A stretch of 64,000 bases of DNA, taken from Flagellimonas eckloniae (GTDB taxonomy: Bacteria; Bacteroidota; Bacteroidia; Flavobacteriales; Flavobacteriaceae). The position numbers and the translations under genes were made by a program. This document shows, in pieces, positions 54,258 through 63,107 of this stretch. The notes under the pieces are model-generated. The model had not been told where the DNA came from, did not search any database, and was given only the letters and a program-made list of their open reading frames with translations. The stretch spans positions 186,001 to 250,000 of the forward strand of contig NZ_LCTZ01000002.1 in assembly GCF_001413955.1 (NCBI RefSeq). Direction: 5' to 3'. Position 1 is the stretch's first letter, and the number at the start of each line of letters is the position of its first letter.

Positions 54258-54838
54258 AAGCTGACCTTTGAGCGTTAGTAACCATTGTAGGTCCAAGCAT
54301 TATTGAATTGGGGCTATGCTTAATTAAAGGTCAGACCATATTAAAAATTAACATCAATTATTGTGCCTTAATTCTTGTTAATTATAAAAGCTATAAAAAT
54401 TGTAGAAGAGTTCAAAGAAGCATTGAGCAAACGGTGTTTTTCAGTGAGTTTACCGGAGGTTTAAGTTGTTTCTGGTTCATAGTTTTTGTATCTTGGAATA
54501 TAATTTAACACAAGTTATATCATATAAAAAGGGAACAAATCGGGAACAAAAAAATCAAAAACAGTAAAAAAGCCCGGTTTTAAAGGGATATACGATTAGG
54601 GTTCGACGTCTGTCATCCCGACGAACCACTTTTCAGTGGATATCAAAGCACTGTCAACTGACTGATTGACAGTGCTTTTCATTTTTATTGCATTCATCTG
54701 ATATCATCTAAAATCATATAAAAGGTGTAGAGTTCGGTGAATGAATTGGTACGTTCCTTGTGCATAATTTTGATAGCATATAAGGTTATTTAGGGTCGTC
54801 TTTGCAAACAACCATTGTTTCATTTAAAGACCTGTATC
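54258..54838. other. Repeat-rich intergenic region between rteC and the recombinase
   Basis: No gene seen. It holds a tandem repeat of GGGAACAAA (54531-54539 and 54542-54550, 11 bp apart). An inverted repeat GGTTCG/CGAACC lies at 54600-54605 and 54622-54627. A small stem CCACT/AGTGG lies at 54626-54639, followed by a strong hairpin at 54645-54678. The cluster next to a tyrosine recombinase is where attachment and arm-type binding sites are expected, but I cannot fix the core. Confidence 0.45.
54645..54678 (+). terminator. 13-bp perfect hairpin with T-rich tail
   Basis: AAAGCACTGTCAA (54645-54657) pairs with TTGACAGTGCTTT (54666-54678) around 8 nt and runs into TTTTCATTTTTATT. It looks like an intrinsic terminator, on the plus strand. 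It could shield the recombinase gene from outside transcription, or be part of the attachment region. Confidence 0.65.
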
Positions 54839-56099
54839 ATGATGAAAAACAGTACATTAAAGGTGCTCATTTTTACCAGAGACCACACAAACAATCTAGA
54901 AAGGCTTACCATTTATGCACGGATAACCGTGGATGGAAGACGGGCGGAAATCAGTTTAAAACGCTACGTTTCGGTGAATGATTGGGATGAAACACGGGGT
55001 AGGGTCATTGGCTTTTCACAGAAAGCACGACTCCTAAACAGTTATCTGGACGAGGTCTATGTGCAGCTAATGGACTCACATAAACAGCTGTTAGGTGAAG
55101 GGAAAGTTATTACATCACAGGCTATCAAGGCCCGTTTTCTGGGACAGGACGACCAAAACAAAACTTTAAAAGAACTTATAGAATACCATAACAGGACCCA
55201 GGTATTGGTACTTCGACCGGGTGCCATGAAGAACTACTATTCAACAGAAAGGTATCTGCATAAGTTCTTGGAAGAGAAATTGAAGCTCCCCTACATCTAT
55301 TTGAAACAGTTGAGCTATAAATTCATCTTGGATTTTGAGCAATATCTCAGGACTTATCAACCCAAAAAAGCGAGAAAGACCTGTTCTAATAATGGGGCCA
55401 TGAAACATCTGGAAAGGCTCATGAAGATGGTAAACCTTGCTGTAAGACTTGAATGGTTGGCAAAAGACCCATTTCGGAATTACAAACTCAACTTTCACAA
55501 AACAGAACGAAGCTACCTTTCCGAAAGGGAACTTCGTCTTATTGAGGAAACAACTTTCAGTGGTGCTGGCTATAAAAAGGTAAAGGATGTATTTCTCTTT
55601 TCATGTTATACCGGGCTTTCCTATATAGATGTCAAGGAATTGAAATCCCAACAGTTGGTTCTAGGAATCGACGGAAACCTCTGGATACATACCAAAAGGG
55701 AAAAGACCAATGAACCGGTCAAGATTCCACTATTACCAATGTCAAAAGAGATTCTGGAAAAGTACGGAAAAGATGCAAGACCTGATGTTTTGGGAAAGCT
55801 TCTTCCTGTATTTAGTAGTCAAAACTAATTCATATTTAAAGGTAATAGCCAAAGCCTGTGGTATTCATAAGCACATAACTTTCCATACAGCAAGGCACAC
55901 TTTTGCTACTACAATAACCTTGTCGAATGGAGTGCCAATTGAAACCGTATCCAAGATGCTGGGACATACTAAACTGACCACCACTCAGATTTATGCAAGG
56001 GTTTTGGAAAGAAAAGTAGGGGAGGAGGACATGAAAAACCTTATTGCAAAAATGGAAACCAAAAGCAGTACCAAAGAAATACCATATCAGGAAATGTGA
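54839..56099 (+). pseudogene. Tyrosine recombinase (IntDOT-like integrase), frameshifted
   Basis: Start ATG at 54839. The first frame has a SAM-like N-terminus (RDHTNNLERLTIYARITVDG), a core-binding domain and the start of the catalytic domain (SCYTGLSYIDVKEL; Ser/Ala stands at the usual Arg I position, as in this family; KREKT). It stops at 55826-55828. The rest continues in another frame from about 55812: FHTARHTF (HxxR), LGHTKLTTTQIYARV (His and nucleophile Tyr). One extra A in the AAAA run at 55821-55824 would restore QKTNSYLKV. The truncated product lacks the nucleophile. Confidence 0.85.
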
Positions 56100-56160
56100 A
56101 AAGGTATTTCATGTTTTCTGGATTTGATAGTGGAACGGCCAAATTCGGAAAAGCAAGAGG

Positions 56161-56183
56161 GTAACGCGCTAAAGCGACGTTAC
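56161..56183. repeat. Second copy of the hairpin upstream of a bfmA-type gene
   Basis: GTAACG-CGCT-AA-AGCG-A-CGTTAC, preceded by AGCAAGAGG. Compared with the copy at 2100-2122 there are four differences in 23 positions, and they form two compensating pairs (G-C to A-T in the outer and inner stems). The bulged A and the AA centre are unchanged. It lies 149 bp upstream of the frameshifted bfmA-type gene. Confidence 0.6.
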
Positions 56184-56331
56184 GATTTATAAATTACATA
56201 TAAAAAATTGAATATCAATACTTTATAAAAAATTCGAAAAAAGAAAAAGAAATTCAGATTGTAACAATTGGCAATATAAGTCTCATAGATAGGTCTTTGG
56301 ATTGTGACAATTGCAAGGAAAAAACGAGAAA

Positions 56332-56884
56332 ATGGACGGATTTGGAACCATACGACTACACTATAGAACTATAAAGAGGTTTCGACGATTTTCAAGGAAA
56401 ATGACCAAGTCCTATTCCGAAACTTTGGAAGCGGTCATGGACTTTTTTTGAGTGGCATGGAATTTCTTTAACAAGCAGATTCCCAAAACAGATAAATGAT
56501 GATGGTGAAAAGACGAGGAAAAGGATAAATGCCCTCATCGCCATTGTAAGGGATATAGAAAAGACACAAACATTACCCACTAACGAAATGTTATTGGCAC
56601 TTTTTGGGCAAAATGAAATCGTTAAGAAGAAGAGGGAACCTAAGAGGGTCGAGAAGATATTTCAGAAGCTCACGAAAGAGGAATGGAACAAATTGGAAGG
56701 AATGATACCAAAGGAGCAGTTAAACCAGTTAAAGGAAAAGCATCAAAGAGAAAAAACGGAGATTTTAAACTTCCTATTGAAAATAAAATTGGTAAAGCCG
56801 AGGTTCGGGAAACCATATTGGAGTATGGAAACGAGTGCCAATGAAATTGGACGCCTTAAGAGGATGATGAGAAGGGATTACTAA
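56332..56884 (+). pseudogene. Second BfmA-type mobilisation gene, frameshifted
   Basis: ATG at 56332 opens MDGFGTIRLHYRTIKRFRRF, SRKMTKSYSETLEAVMDFF and then a stop at 56449-56451. Removing one T from the T7 run (56443-56449) continues the frame as EWHGISLTSRFPKQ, then NEMLLALFGQN to the end at 56884. The pattern SRKM..S.SE.LE..MDFFEWHG and MLLALFG matches the intact gene at 1387-1968, but the two are clearly diverged. It has no mobB or coupling gene after it, so it is a remnant of another element or of an ancient duplication. Confidence 0.8.
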
Positions 56885-57182
56885 AAAAAATGATGCCTCG
56901 CTCAGTAGTATTAGTTTGTGTAAGTTTTGGGGTATTTGCAGCGCAAAACTGCGTTTTGCTTGCTCATCGTTGAGAATAATAAAACACTTTTAAAAAAATC
57001 TAATAGATTGTTGAAATCTTAGTATTCTGAATTAGAGTAAGTTGATATAAAATGTTTTAGAAATAGATGCATTATGAGGTTATTTATTGCTGATATGTCT
57101 AAATTAATTTGGTTTTTTGAAAAAAAAAACTACCATTGTCTGGATATCCCAAGGGATTGAAATCAACGAACAACCAATAGAA
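56885..57182. other. Intergenic region before the large secreted protein
   Basis: About 298 bp without a gene. It contains a perfect short hairpin, GCAAAAC-TGC-GTTTTGC (56943-56959). The last 150 bp are AT-rich and probably hold the promoter of the gene at 57183. It may mark the change from mobile element remnants to ordinary chromosome. Confidence 0.4.
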
Positions 57183-60100
57183 ATGATTGATAAACTATAC
57201 ACTCCCTTTTTACTTCTTGTCATTTTCCCATTTTTTGTTGCAATTGGCCAAACACTTGATGCTGAGTTACTGGAATTGAAGTTCTCGAACGATGGTGATC
57301 CTGAAAGATTCACAAGGTCGGAAAATGGATTTTATTTTACCGCTGATGATGATGAATTATGGTTTACAGATGGAACTGTGGACAAAGCATATCTATTTGC
57401 TACATCAAATCCCAAGGGAGACATTAGTTTGATATACCCAGCAGGTGATATGGTTTTTTTTGTTGCTGAAGCGAACAATAGAACAAAAGAGTTATGGGTT
57501 AGCGATGGCACTGAGGAAGGAACTTTTCAACTTACGGATAGAAGTTTGTCTATTTCCCAGGACGATTCCATTAGGGATATAAAAATGTTTGGTAATAACA
57601 TTTATTTTGGAGCATATGATGAAATGTTGGGGTTTGAATTATGGGTAAGCGATGGTAGCTCGGAGGGAACATATGTCCTCAAAGATATTAACGAAGGAGA
57701 CCAAGACAGTTCTCCATTTGACTTCTTTGTTTTTGAGGGAAGTCTTTTTTTTAAGGCCTACACCGAAGAACTGGGTACCGAATTGTGGAAATCAGACGGT
57801 ACTTCGGATGGTACAACATGGTTTAAAGACATAAATGAGGGTGATGTAAGCGCTTTTACTTACGCAGGTGGATATGAGGTCTTAGAAGATAGCTTTTATT
57901 TTTTTGCAAACAGTGGAATCAATGGATCGGAATTGTGGAAAAGTGATGGAAGTGCAGAAGGCACTTTTCTTTTAAAGGATATAAATCAGCAATTCGATGG
58001 CAGCTCTAGCAATACGCAAATGACTGGTGGTGCAATTAATGGCAGTCTTATTTTTGTGGCAAACGATGGTCTATCAGGAAATGAACTTTGGGTCACCGAT
58101 GGAACTGAGGAAGGCACCAAAATACTGAAAGATATAGCTCCTGACTTTGCTTCTGGGATAAACCCCTATAATTTTGACATTGTCTTTTCAGGTTCAAGCG
58201 CATTTTTTTATGCAACCGATGCTGGGGAAGAAAATGGTCTTTGGATAAGTAATGGGACAACTGAGGGCACAAAATTCTTGAAAGAAGTCGCTGTGTCAAA
58301 TTTAACATATGATGATACGAAAGAATCGGTAGCTTTTTTTGGTAATGGTTCAGGCTATGATAGGATTTTATGGCAAAGTGATGGTACTTTGGAAGGCACC
58401 CAACCTATTTCAGAAAAAGCAACAGCTTCTAATATAAGCTCCCATGAAAACAACATTATTATAATTAATGGCAAGATTTTTTTCGCTGCGGAAACAGAAC
58501 ACCATGGTATAGAATTGTGGTCCTCGGATGGAACTGATACAGGCACCTCTCTTTTTAAGGATTTAGATAGTTCTTATGGTGTCATTCCATCATTGCTAAC
58601 TGCTGTGGGCAACCAACTCTTCTTTCGGGGCAATGAATATGGTTATTATGGTCTATGTACCAGTGATGGCACCATTGAAGGAACAAAATACTTGGATATC
58701 AATTTGGATGGACAAAGTATCGACGAAGACTCCGAATTTATTGATTTTAATGGGAAGTTGGTTGTTAGCGCCAATGACGGTACACATGGGTATGAATTGT
58801 GGATTAGTGATGGCACTCAGGAAGGAACAAAAATGATAAAGGATATAAATCCTGGAAGCGCCAGTAGTATGTACAATGAATTTTACGCAAAAACATTTAC
58901 AGTGATTAATGATAGATTATACTTTATTGCAGACGATGGAGTATATGGATCAGAACTTTGGACCAGCGATGGGACTGAATCCGGTACTTATAGGATTACG
59001 GATATTGCCCAAGGAATTGGCAATCATTTTGGAAGCTATCCCCTGCATTTGACTGGTTATAATGGAATGATTTATTTTTCCGCTTCCGATGGTACAGGAA
59101 GTGCACTTTATAGAACAGATGGTACATCAGAAGGAACTATAAAATTGGTTGAGTTAGATCGAATAGAGATGATTGAATTGCTGGACGATAGGCTTATACT
59201 TGCAGCGCAAAATTTAGATTCTAGTGATGATTCCTTTTATCTCTGGTCCTTTGATCCAAGTATGGAAACCATTGAAAATTTAAATATGGCTATAGGCTAT
59301 AATGATATTCCATATCGTGCAATTTTGAACGAGGAATTGTTTTTTTATGGAGGGAATATTTTGACCGATGAGATTGGCATATTGAAAACAAATGGAAAGT
59401 ATGGAGGAAATATTTTGCTTTTGGATAGAAGCGACCACCCTTATCAAAATTTCGGTATCGGTAACGTTCTTCGATGTGGGGGAAACGTTTATTTCGGAGT
59501 TCAGGAGGGTTTTTCTTCAGACAAAGAACTTTGGAAAACAGATGGTTCTGTCGAAGGTACGGTACCAATAATTTCGGAACAAGAAGGGGTCTTCAACTAT
59601 ATAGGTGAGTTGGAATGCTTTAATGGGAATTTGTTTTTCAAGCAAACTGTTGATTCAAAAAAAATATACCTGACGACAGGAGAGACAGATGAAGTATACG
59701 ATTTGGACATCAATGTTACCAATAACTCATCCGCTCCCAATTCTATTAACAATCTGACCAAAGTGGGTAATAGGCTTTTTTTCGACGGTTCAACAGAAGA
59801 GAATGGAAGTGAGATATATACCGCCTATCCTTTAAATATAATAGCTGGGAGTAATTTAACAGATAGTGATGAGGATGGGGTAATTGATTTGTTTGATGAA
59901 TGTCCTGATACTGAATTGGGAATAGAGGTAAATAGCGTGGGATGTGCTCAAAACCAACTGGATGATGATAATGACGGCATAACTAATAACTTAGATCAAT
60001 GTCCAACAACTTTACCTAATGAGACTGTCGATCAAAATGGATGTTCAGAGTCTGATGTGTTGGATACAGACGAAGATGGTGTCAATGACACACTCGATTT

Positions 60101-60968
60101 ATGTCCTGATACTCCAACGGGTGAATTCGTAGACGAAAATGGTTGTGCGCAAAGTCAGTTGGATGATGATGAAGATGGAGTGATGAACGATAGGGATTTA
60201 TGTCCTGAAACCCTACCAATATATGCTGTTGATTCGGATGGATGCCCCGTTGTCTTTGAACTTCCTGCGAATAATTTCAGCATTGAAACTGTAGGGGTAA
60301 CTTGTGTGGATAAGAATAACGGGCAATTATTGATTACTGCCAATGAGAATCATGATTATACTGCACGTGTTAATAGCGATGATTATAACTTCTCCACTGA
60401 ATTAATAATTCAGAATTTGTATGCAGGAAAGTATGAACTTTGTATTACCATTGCCGAAGAACCTGATTATATCAAATGTTTCAACTTTGAAATAGCGGAA
60501 GCCGAACAAGTAACAGGAAAATCAAGTTCTTCCATTTCAAATCAAAAGTTATTGGAAAATATAGAGATGTTTTCCGGAACTGCCCCCTATACGGTTGCCG
60601 TTAATGGTAGTGAGCAACTTACCACCATGTCCTCCTCATTTTCTGTTGAAGTTAAACAAGGTGATTTAGTACAAGTAATGTCTAAATTTCCTTGTGAAGG
60701 TGTTTTTGAAAGAAAAATTGAAATAACGGAGGGAATGACTTTTGCACCAAACCCAACTACCGACAATATCTATATTTATATGCACGAAAACCCTCCACCG
60801 AATATTAATGTAAGTATATATAATTCAGACTTGAAATTAGTACGATATGGACTACTCGAAGTCACAAATGGCACCTTAAAAGTTTCTTTGGAAAGTCTTT
60901 CCTCTGGAATGTATTACATAAGGATTGGATCGGGTAATTCAGATGCACTTAAAATTATAAAGAAATGA
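57183..60968 (+). CDS. Large secreted ELWxxDGT-repeat protein with thrombospondin-3 repeats and T9SS tail
   Basis: About 1261 residues from the ATG at 57183, which opens a signal peptide (MIDKLYTPFLLLVIFPFFVA); a TTG 22 codons earlier is rejected. The first 900 residues carry at least a dozen ELWxSDGTxEGT-type repeats (ELWVSDGTEEGT, ELWKSDGSAEGT and so on), probably forming beta-propellers. Four calcium-type thrombospondin-3 repeats follow (DSDEDGVIDLFDECPD, DDDNDGITNNLDQCP, and two more). The C-terminal TFAPNPTTDNIYIY...SGMYYIRI is a type A sorting tail for type IX secretion. It is probably a surface adhesin or large binding protein. Confidence 0.88.
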   Translation: MIDKLYTPFLLLVIFPFFVAIGQTLDAELLELKFSNDGDPERFTRSENGFYFTADDDELWFTDGTVDKAYLFATSNPKGDISLIYPAGDMVFFVAEANNRTKELWVSDGTEEGTFQLTDRSLSISQDDSIRDIKMFGNNIYFGAYDEMLGFELWVSDGSSEGTYVLKDINEGDQDSSPFDFFVFEGSLFFKAYTEELGTELWKSDGTSDGTTWFKDINEGDVSAFTYAGGYEVLEDSFYFFANSGINGSELWKSDGSAEGTFLLKDINQQFDGSSSNTQMTGGAINGSLIFVANDGLSGNELWVTDGTEEGTKILKDIAPDFASGINPYNFDIVFSGSSAFFYATDAGEENGLWISNGTTEGTKFLKEVAVSNLTYDDTKESVAFFGNGSGYDRILWQSDGTLEGTQPISEKATASNISSHENNIIIINGKIFFAAETEHHGIELWSSDGTDTGTSLFKDLDSSYGVIPSLLTAVGNQLFFRGNEYGYYGLCTSDGTIEGTKYLDINLDGQSIDEDSEFIDFNGKLVVSANDGTHGYELWISDGTQEGTKMIKDINPGSASSMYNEFYAKTFTVINDRLYFIADDGVYGSELWTSDGTESGTYRITDIAQGIGNHFGSYPLHLTGYNGMIYFSASDGTGSALYRTDGTSEGTIKLVELDRIEMIELLDDRLILAAQNLDSSDDSFYLWSFDPSMETIENLNMAIGYNDIPYRAILNEELFFYGGNILTDEIGILKTNGKYGGNILLLDRSDHPYQNFGIGNVLRCGGNVYFGVQEGFSSDKELWKTDGSVEGTVPIISEQEGVFNYIGELECFNGNLFFKQTVDSKKIYLTTGETDEVYDLDINVTNNSSAPNSINNLTKVGNRLFFDGSTEENGSEIYTAYPLNIIAGSNLTDSDEDGVIDLFDECPDTELGIEVNSVGCAQNQLDDDNDGITNNLDQCPTTLPNETVDQNGCSESDVLDTDEDGVNDTLDLCPDTPTGEFVDENGCAQSQLDDDEDGVMNDRDLCPETLPIYAVDSDGCPVVFELPANNFSIETVGVTCVDKNNGQLLITANENHDYTARVNSDDYNFSTELIIQNLYAGKYELCITIAEEPDYIKCFNFEIAEAEQVTGKSSSSISNQKLLENIEMFSGTAPYTVAVNGSEQLTTMSSSFSVEVKQGDLVQVMSKFPCEGVFERKIEITEGMTFAPNPTTDNIYIYMHENPPPNINVSIYNSDLKLVRYGLLEVTNGTLKVSLESLSSGMYYIRIGSGNSDALKIIKK

Positions 60969-61675
60969 AAAAGCTAATATTTTTCTTGTGCTTACTTACG
61001 TTTCAGGCTTGCAGTAAAACTGATGGAGGTGAAAACCCTGATAACGTGCAACAGCCAGATCCAACTCCAGAACCCGTAAATACAGCTCCAACCATTCCTA
61101 ATCTGATTTTTCCTACTAATGGTTTGCTCTGTTCCGACAACCCTTTGGAGTTTAGCTGGAATTCATCTACGGACAAAGAGGGTGGTGCCATTTCTTACGA
61201 AATAGAATTGGCCGAGGACAATGAGTTTGAAAATATAATAGAAAAGACAACGGTGTCAGAAACAAAAGTAACATTTGCTCTTGAAAAGGGGGTTCAACTC
61301 AATTGGAGAATTAGGGCAAAAGATAGCGAAGGGGAATATAGTAGTTATTCTTCTTCATGGAATTTTTATACGGAGGGTGAAGGGATTATTAATTATTTGC
61401 CTTTCAGTCCTGCACTGATTAATCCAAAAGCTTTTTCTAAAGTCGAGGGCAATATGGTTCAGCTTGAATGGACCTCAAGCGATGTTGATGAGGATTCACT
61501 TCTTTACGATATCTATTTTGGAGATACTACACCTCCTGGTTTGCTACAAGAAAATAGTGAAGATTCAACGTATGAGATTTCCATAAACCAAGACAAAACC
61601 TATTATTGGAAAATTGTTGTAAAAGATGGCAATGGAGGTGAAAGTATCGGAGATATCTGGATTTTTAAAAGTTAG
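60965..61675 (+). CDS. Lipoprotein with two fibronectin type III-like domains
   Basis: A 236-residue lipoprotein (MKKLIFFLCLLTFQACSK, Cys16) with a Pro/Asn-rich linker (NPDNVQQPDPTPEPVNTAP). Two repeats follow of the form PxLIFPxNG...LEFSWNSSxDxEG.ISYEIELAEDxEF...WRIRAKDSEG and ...VQLEWTSSDVDEDSLLYDIYFG...YYWKIVVKDGNG. These resemble fibronectin type III folds. It overlaps the large secreted protein gene by 4 nt, so both belong to one operon. Confidence 0.75.
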   Translation: MKKLIFFLCLLTFQACSKTDGGENPDNVQQPDPTPEPVNTAPTIPNLIFPTNGLLCSDNPLEFSWNSSTDKEGGAISYEIELAEDNEFENIIEKTTVSETKVTFALEKGVQLNWRIRAKDSEGEYSSYSSSWNFYTEGEGIINYLPFSPALINPKAFSKVEGNMVQLEWTSSDVDEDSLLYDIYFGDTTPPGLLQENSEDSTYEISINQDKTYYWKIVVKDGNGGESIGDIWIFKS

Positions 61676-61693
61676 AAAAATAGCTATTTGTCA

Positions 61694-63094
61694 ATGAGGT
61701 ATTTTTATTATGTATTCTTCGTTCTTTTTGTTGCTTCTTGCAGTAAGGATAGTGATCCTATAACGGTTATTGAGCAAGAGGATCCACCAGAACCAAACTC
61801 AATCCCCGGAAATTTTAGTTTGACGGATGTATCTTTTGAAGGAAATATTGCAACTATCGATTGGGAAGATGTTCAGGATTCCGATAATGACCAAATATAT
61901 TACAGTCTTTATGTAAATAATGTTCTCATTGATGAGTACACGGTTTCCATTGCAACTGTTCAACTTCAATATAATACAAGTTATTCGGCTAGAGTAATAG
62001 CTACAGATAAGAATGGGGGAACGGTTGAAGCTAATTCTAACTTTGAATCTCCGCAAAGCAAAATTCTATTTTATTCAGAATTTAACGGGATGCTCACAGC
62101 TTTTGATTTATTTAATAAACAAGCTATTTGGAAAGAACCTACGTCTTTTATTGAAACACATTCTGTTTTTGAAAATGTAATTTATTCTGGTATTAATGGG
62201 ATAAATGGATTGGACATTTTGACAGGGAAATCTGTTTATACAAGCACACCAAGTGCAAATTATAATAGAGAATATAGAAATATAATTGCCGACCAGAACA
62301 ACATTTATGCCTTTGATTCAGATTCCAATTTACACTGTGTAGATCGTATTACCGGGGAAAAATTATGGGAACGAAGTTTCTTGAATTATTATGCACCGTT
62401 AACCATTGATGACAATAGGGTTTTTGTTTGTAGTAGAAATAATGATCATATATATGGCATCAATAAAGTAACCGGAACTGCAGATTGGAGTAGGCAAGTA
62501 GACCCAAACCCAACAAGTGCAGCTCCTCGAATAAATACCAATCCTTTAATAATCAATGAAAATATTTATTATGGAGATAACATAGGACGTTTTTATTCGG
62601 TGGACAAAAATACCGGTGAGAAAAATTGGAGTATAGGAGGGTTCAATTCATTCTTTCCTTCTCCCACAGTTTTTGAGGATAATATTATAGTGGGGACATA
62701 TCAAGAACTTTATTCTTTTGATATAAATACTGGAAATCAAAACTGGAATTATAGGCCTTCAGGTTCCTTTGAAACATCTCCCTTTTTGGAAAACGATAGA
62801 ATTTATATCGGGGTTTCTAAAAATGGAAGTGGAGAGTTAATTTGTTTAAATGCAGAAAGTGGTCAACTGATTTGGAAATTTAATTTAGAGAATAATACGA
62901 CTTCATCGCCTGTGGTTTACGACAATGTGGTTTATATTGGGGATTGGAATAAAAAATTGTATGCCGTAAAAGCAGATACCGGTGTATTGGAGTGGCAGAT
63001 TGATACTGAAGAAATTATTGGAAAATCATTCACTTTGGTTATAGGTAGTGGGGATAAAATAATTTATCCATCTGTGCATGGCTTAAGGAATTGA
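61694..63094 (+). CDS. Lipoprotein with PQQ-type beta-propeller repeats
   Basis: From the ATG at 61694 (a TTG two codons earlier is possible): MRYFYYVFFVLFVASCSKDS, lipobox Cys16. An FnIII-like domain follows (about 35-115: GNFSLTDVSFEGNIATIDWED). Then come repeats of the PQQ/BamB-like propeller, such as LHCVDRITGEKLWERSF, IYGINKVTGTADWSRQV, FYSVDKNTGEKNWSIGG, LYSFDINTGNQNWNYRP and LICLNAESGQLIWKFNL. Propellers of this kind often scaffold proteins and need no PQQ. It belongs to the same rightward operon. Confidence 0.8.
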   Translation: MRYFYYVFFVLFVASCSKDSDPITVIEQEDPPEPNSIPGNFSLTDVSFEGNIATIDWEDVQDSDNDQIYYSLYVNNVLIDEYTVSIATVQLQYNTSYSARVIATDKNGGTVEANSNFESPQSKILFYSEFNGMLTAFDLFNKQAIWKEPTSFIETHSVFENVIYSGINGINGLDILTGKSVYTSTPSANYNREYRNIIADQNNIYAFDSDSNLHCVDRITGEKLWERSFLNYYAPLTIDDNRVFVCSRNNDHIYGINKVTGTADWSRQVDPNPTSAAPRINTNPLIINENIYYGDNIGRFYSVDKNTGEKNWSIGGFNSFFPSPTVFEDNIIVGTYQELYSFDINTGNQNWNYRPSGSFETSPFLENDRIYIGVSKNGSGELICLNAESGQLIWKFNLENNTTSSPVVYDNVVYIGDWNKKLYAVKADTGVLEWQIDTEEIIGKSFTLVIGSGDKIIYPSVHGLRN

Positions 63095-63107
63095 AAACAA
63101 TGAAATC

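Noticed and set aside
54590..54630. tRNA 3' end (GGTTCGA followed by a CCA-like end) as an integration target
   Set aside because: The T-arm does not pair after the loop and no other tRNA parts lie upstream; the sequence is better explained as an inverted repeat.
55821..55824. Programmed frameshift in the recombinase
   Set aside because: AAAA alone is not a typical slippery site and no following stem was noticed; a mutation or sequencing error is simpler.
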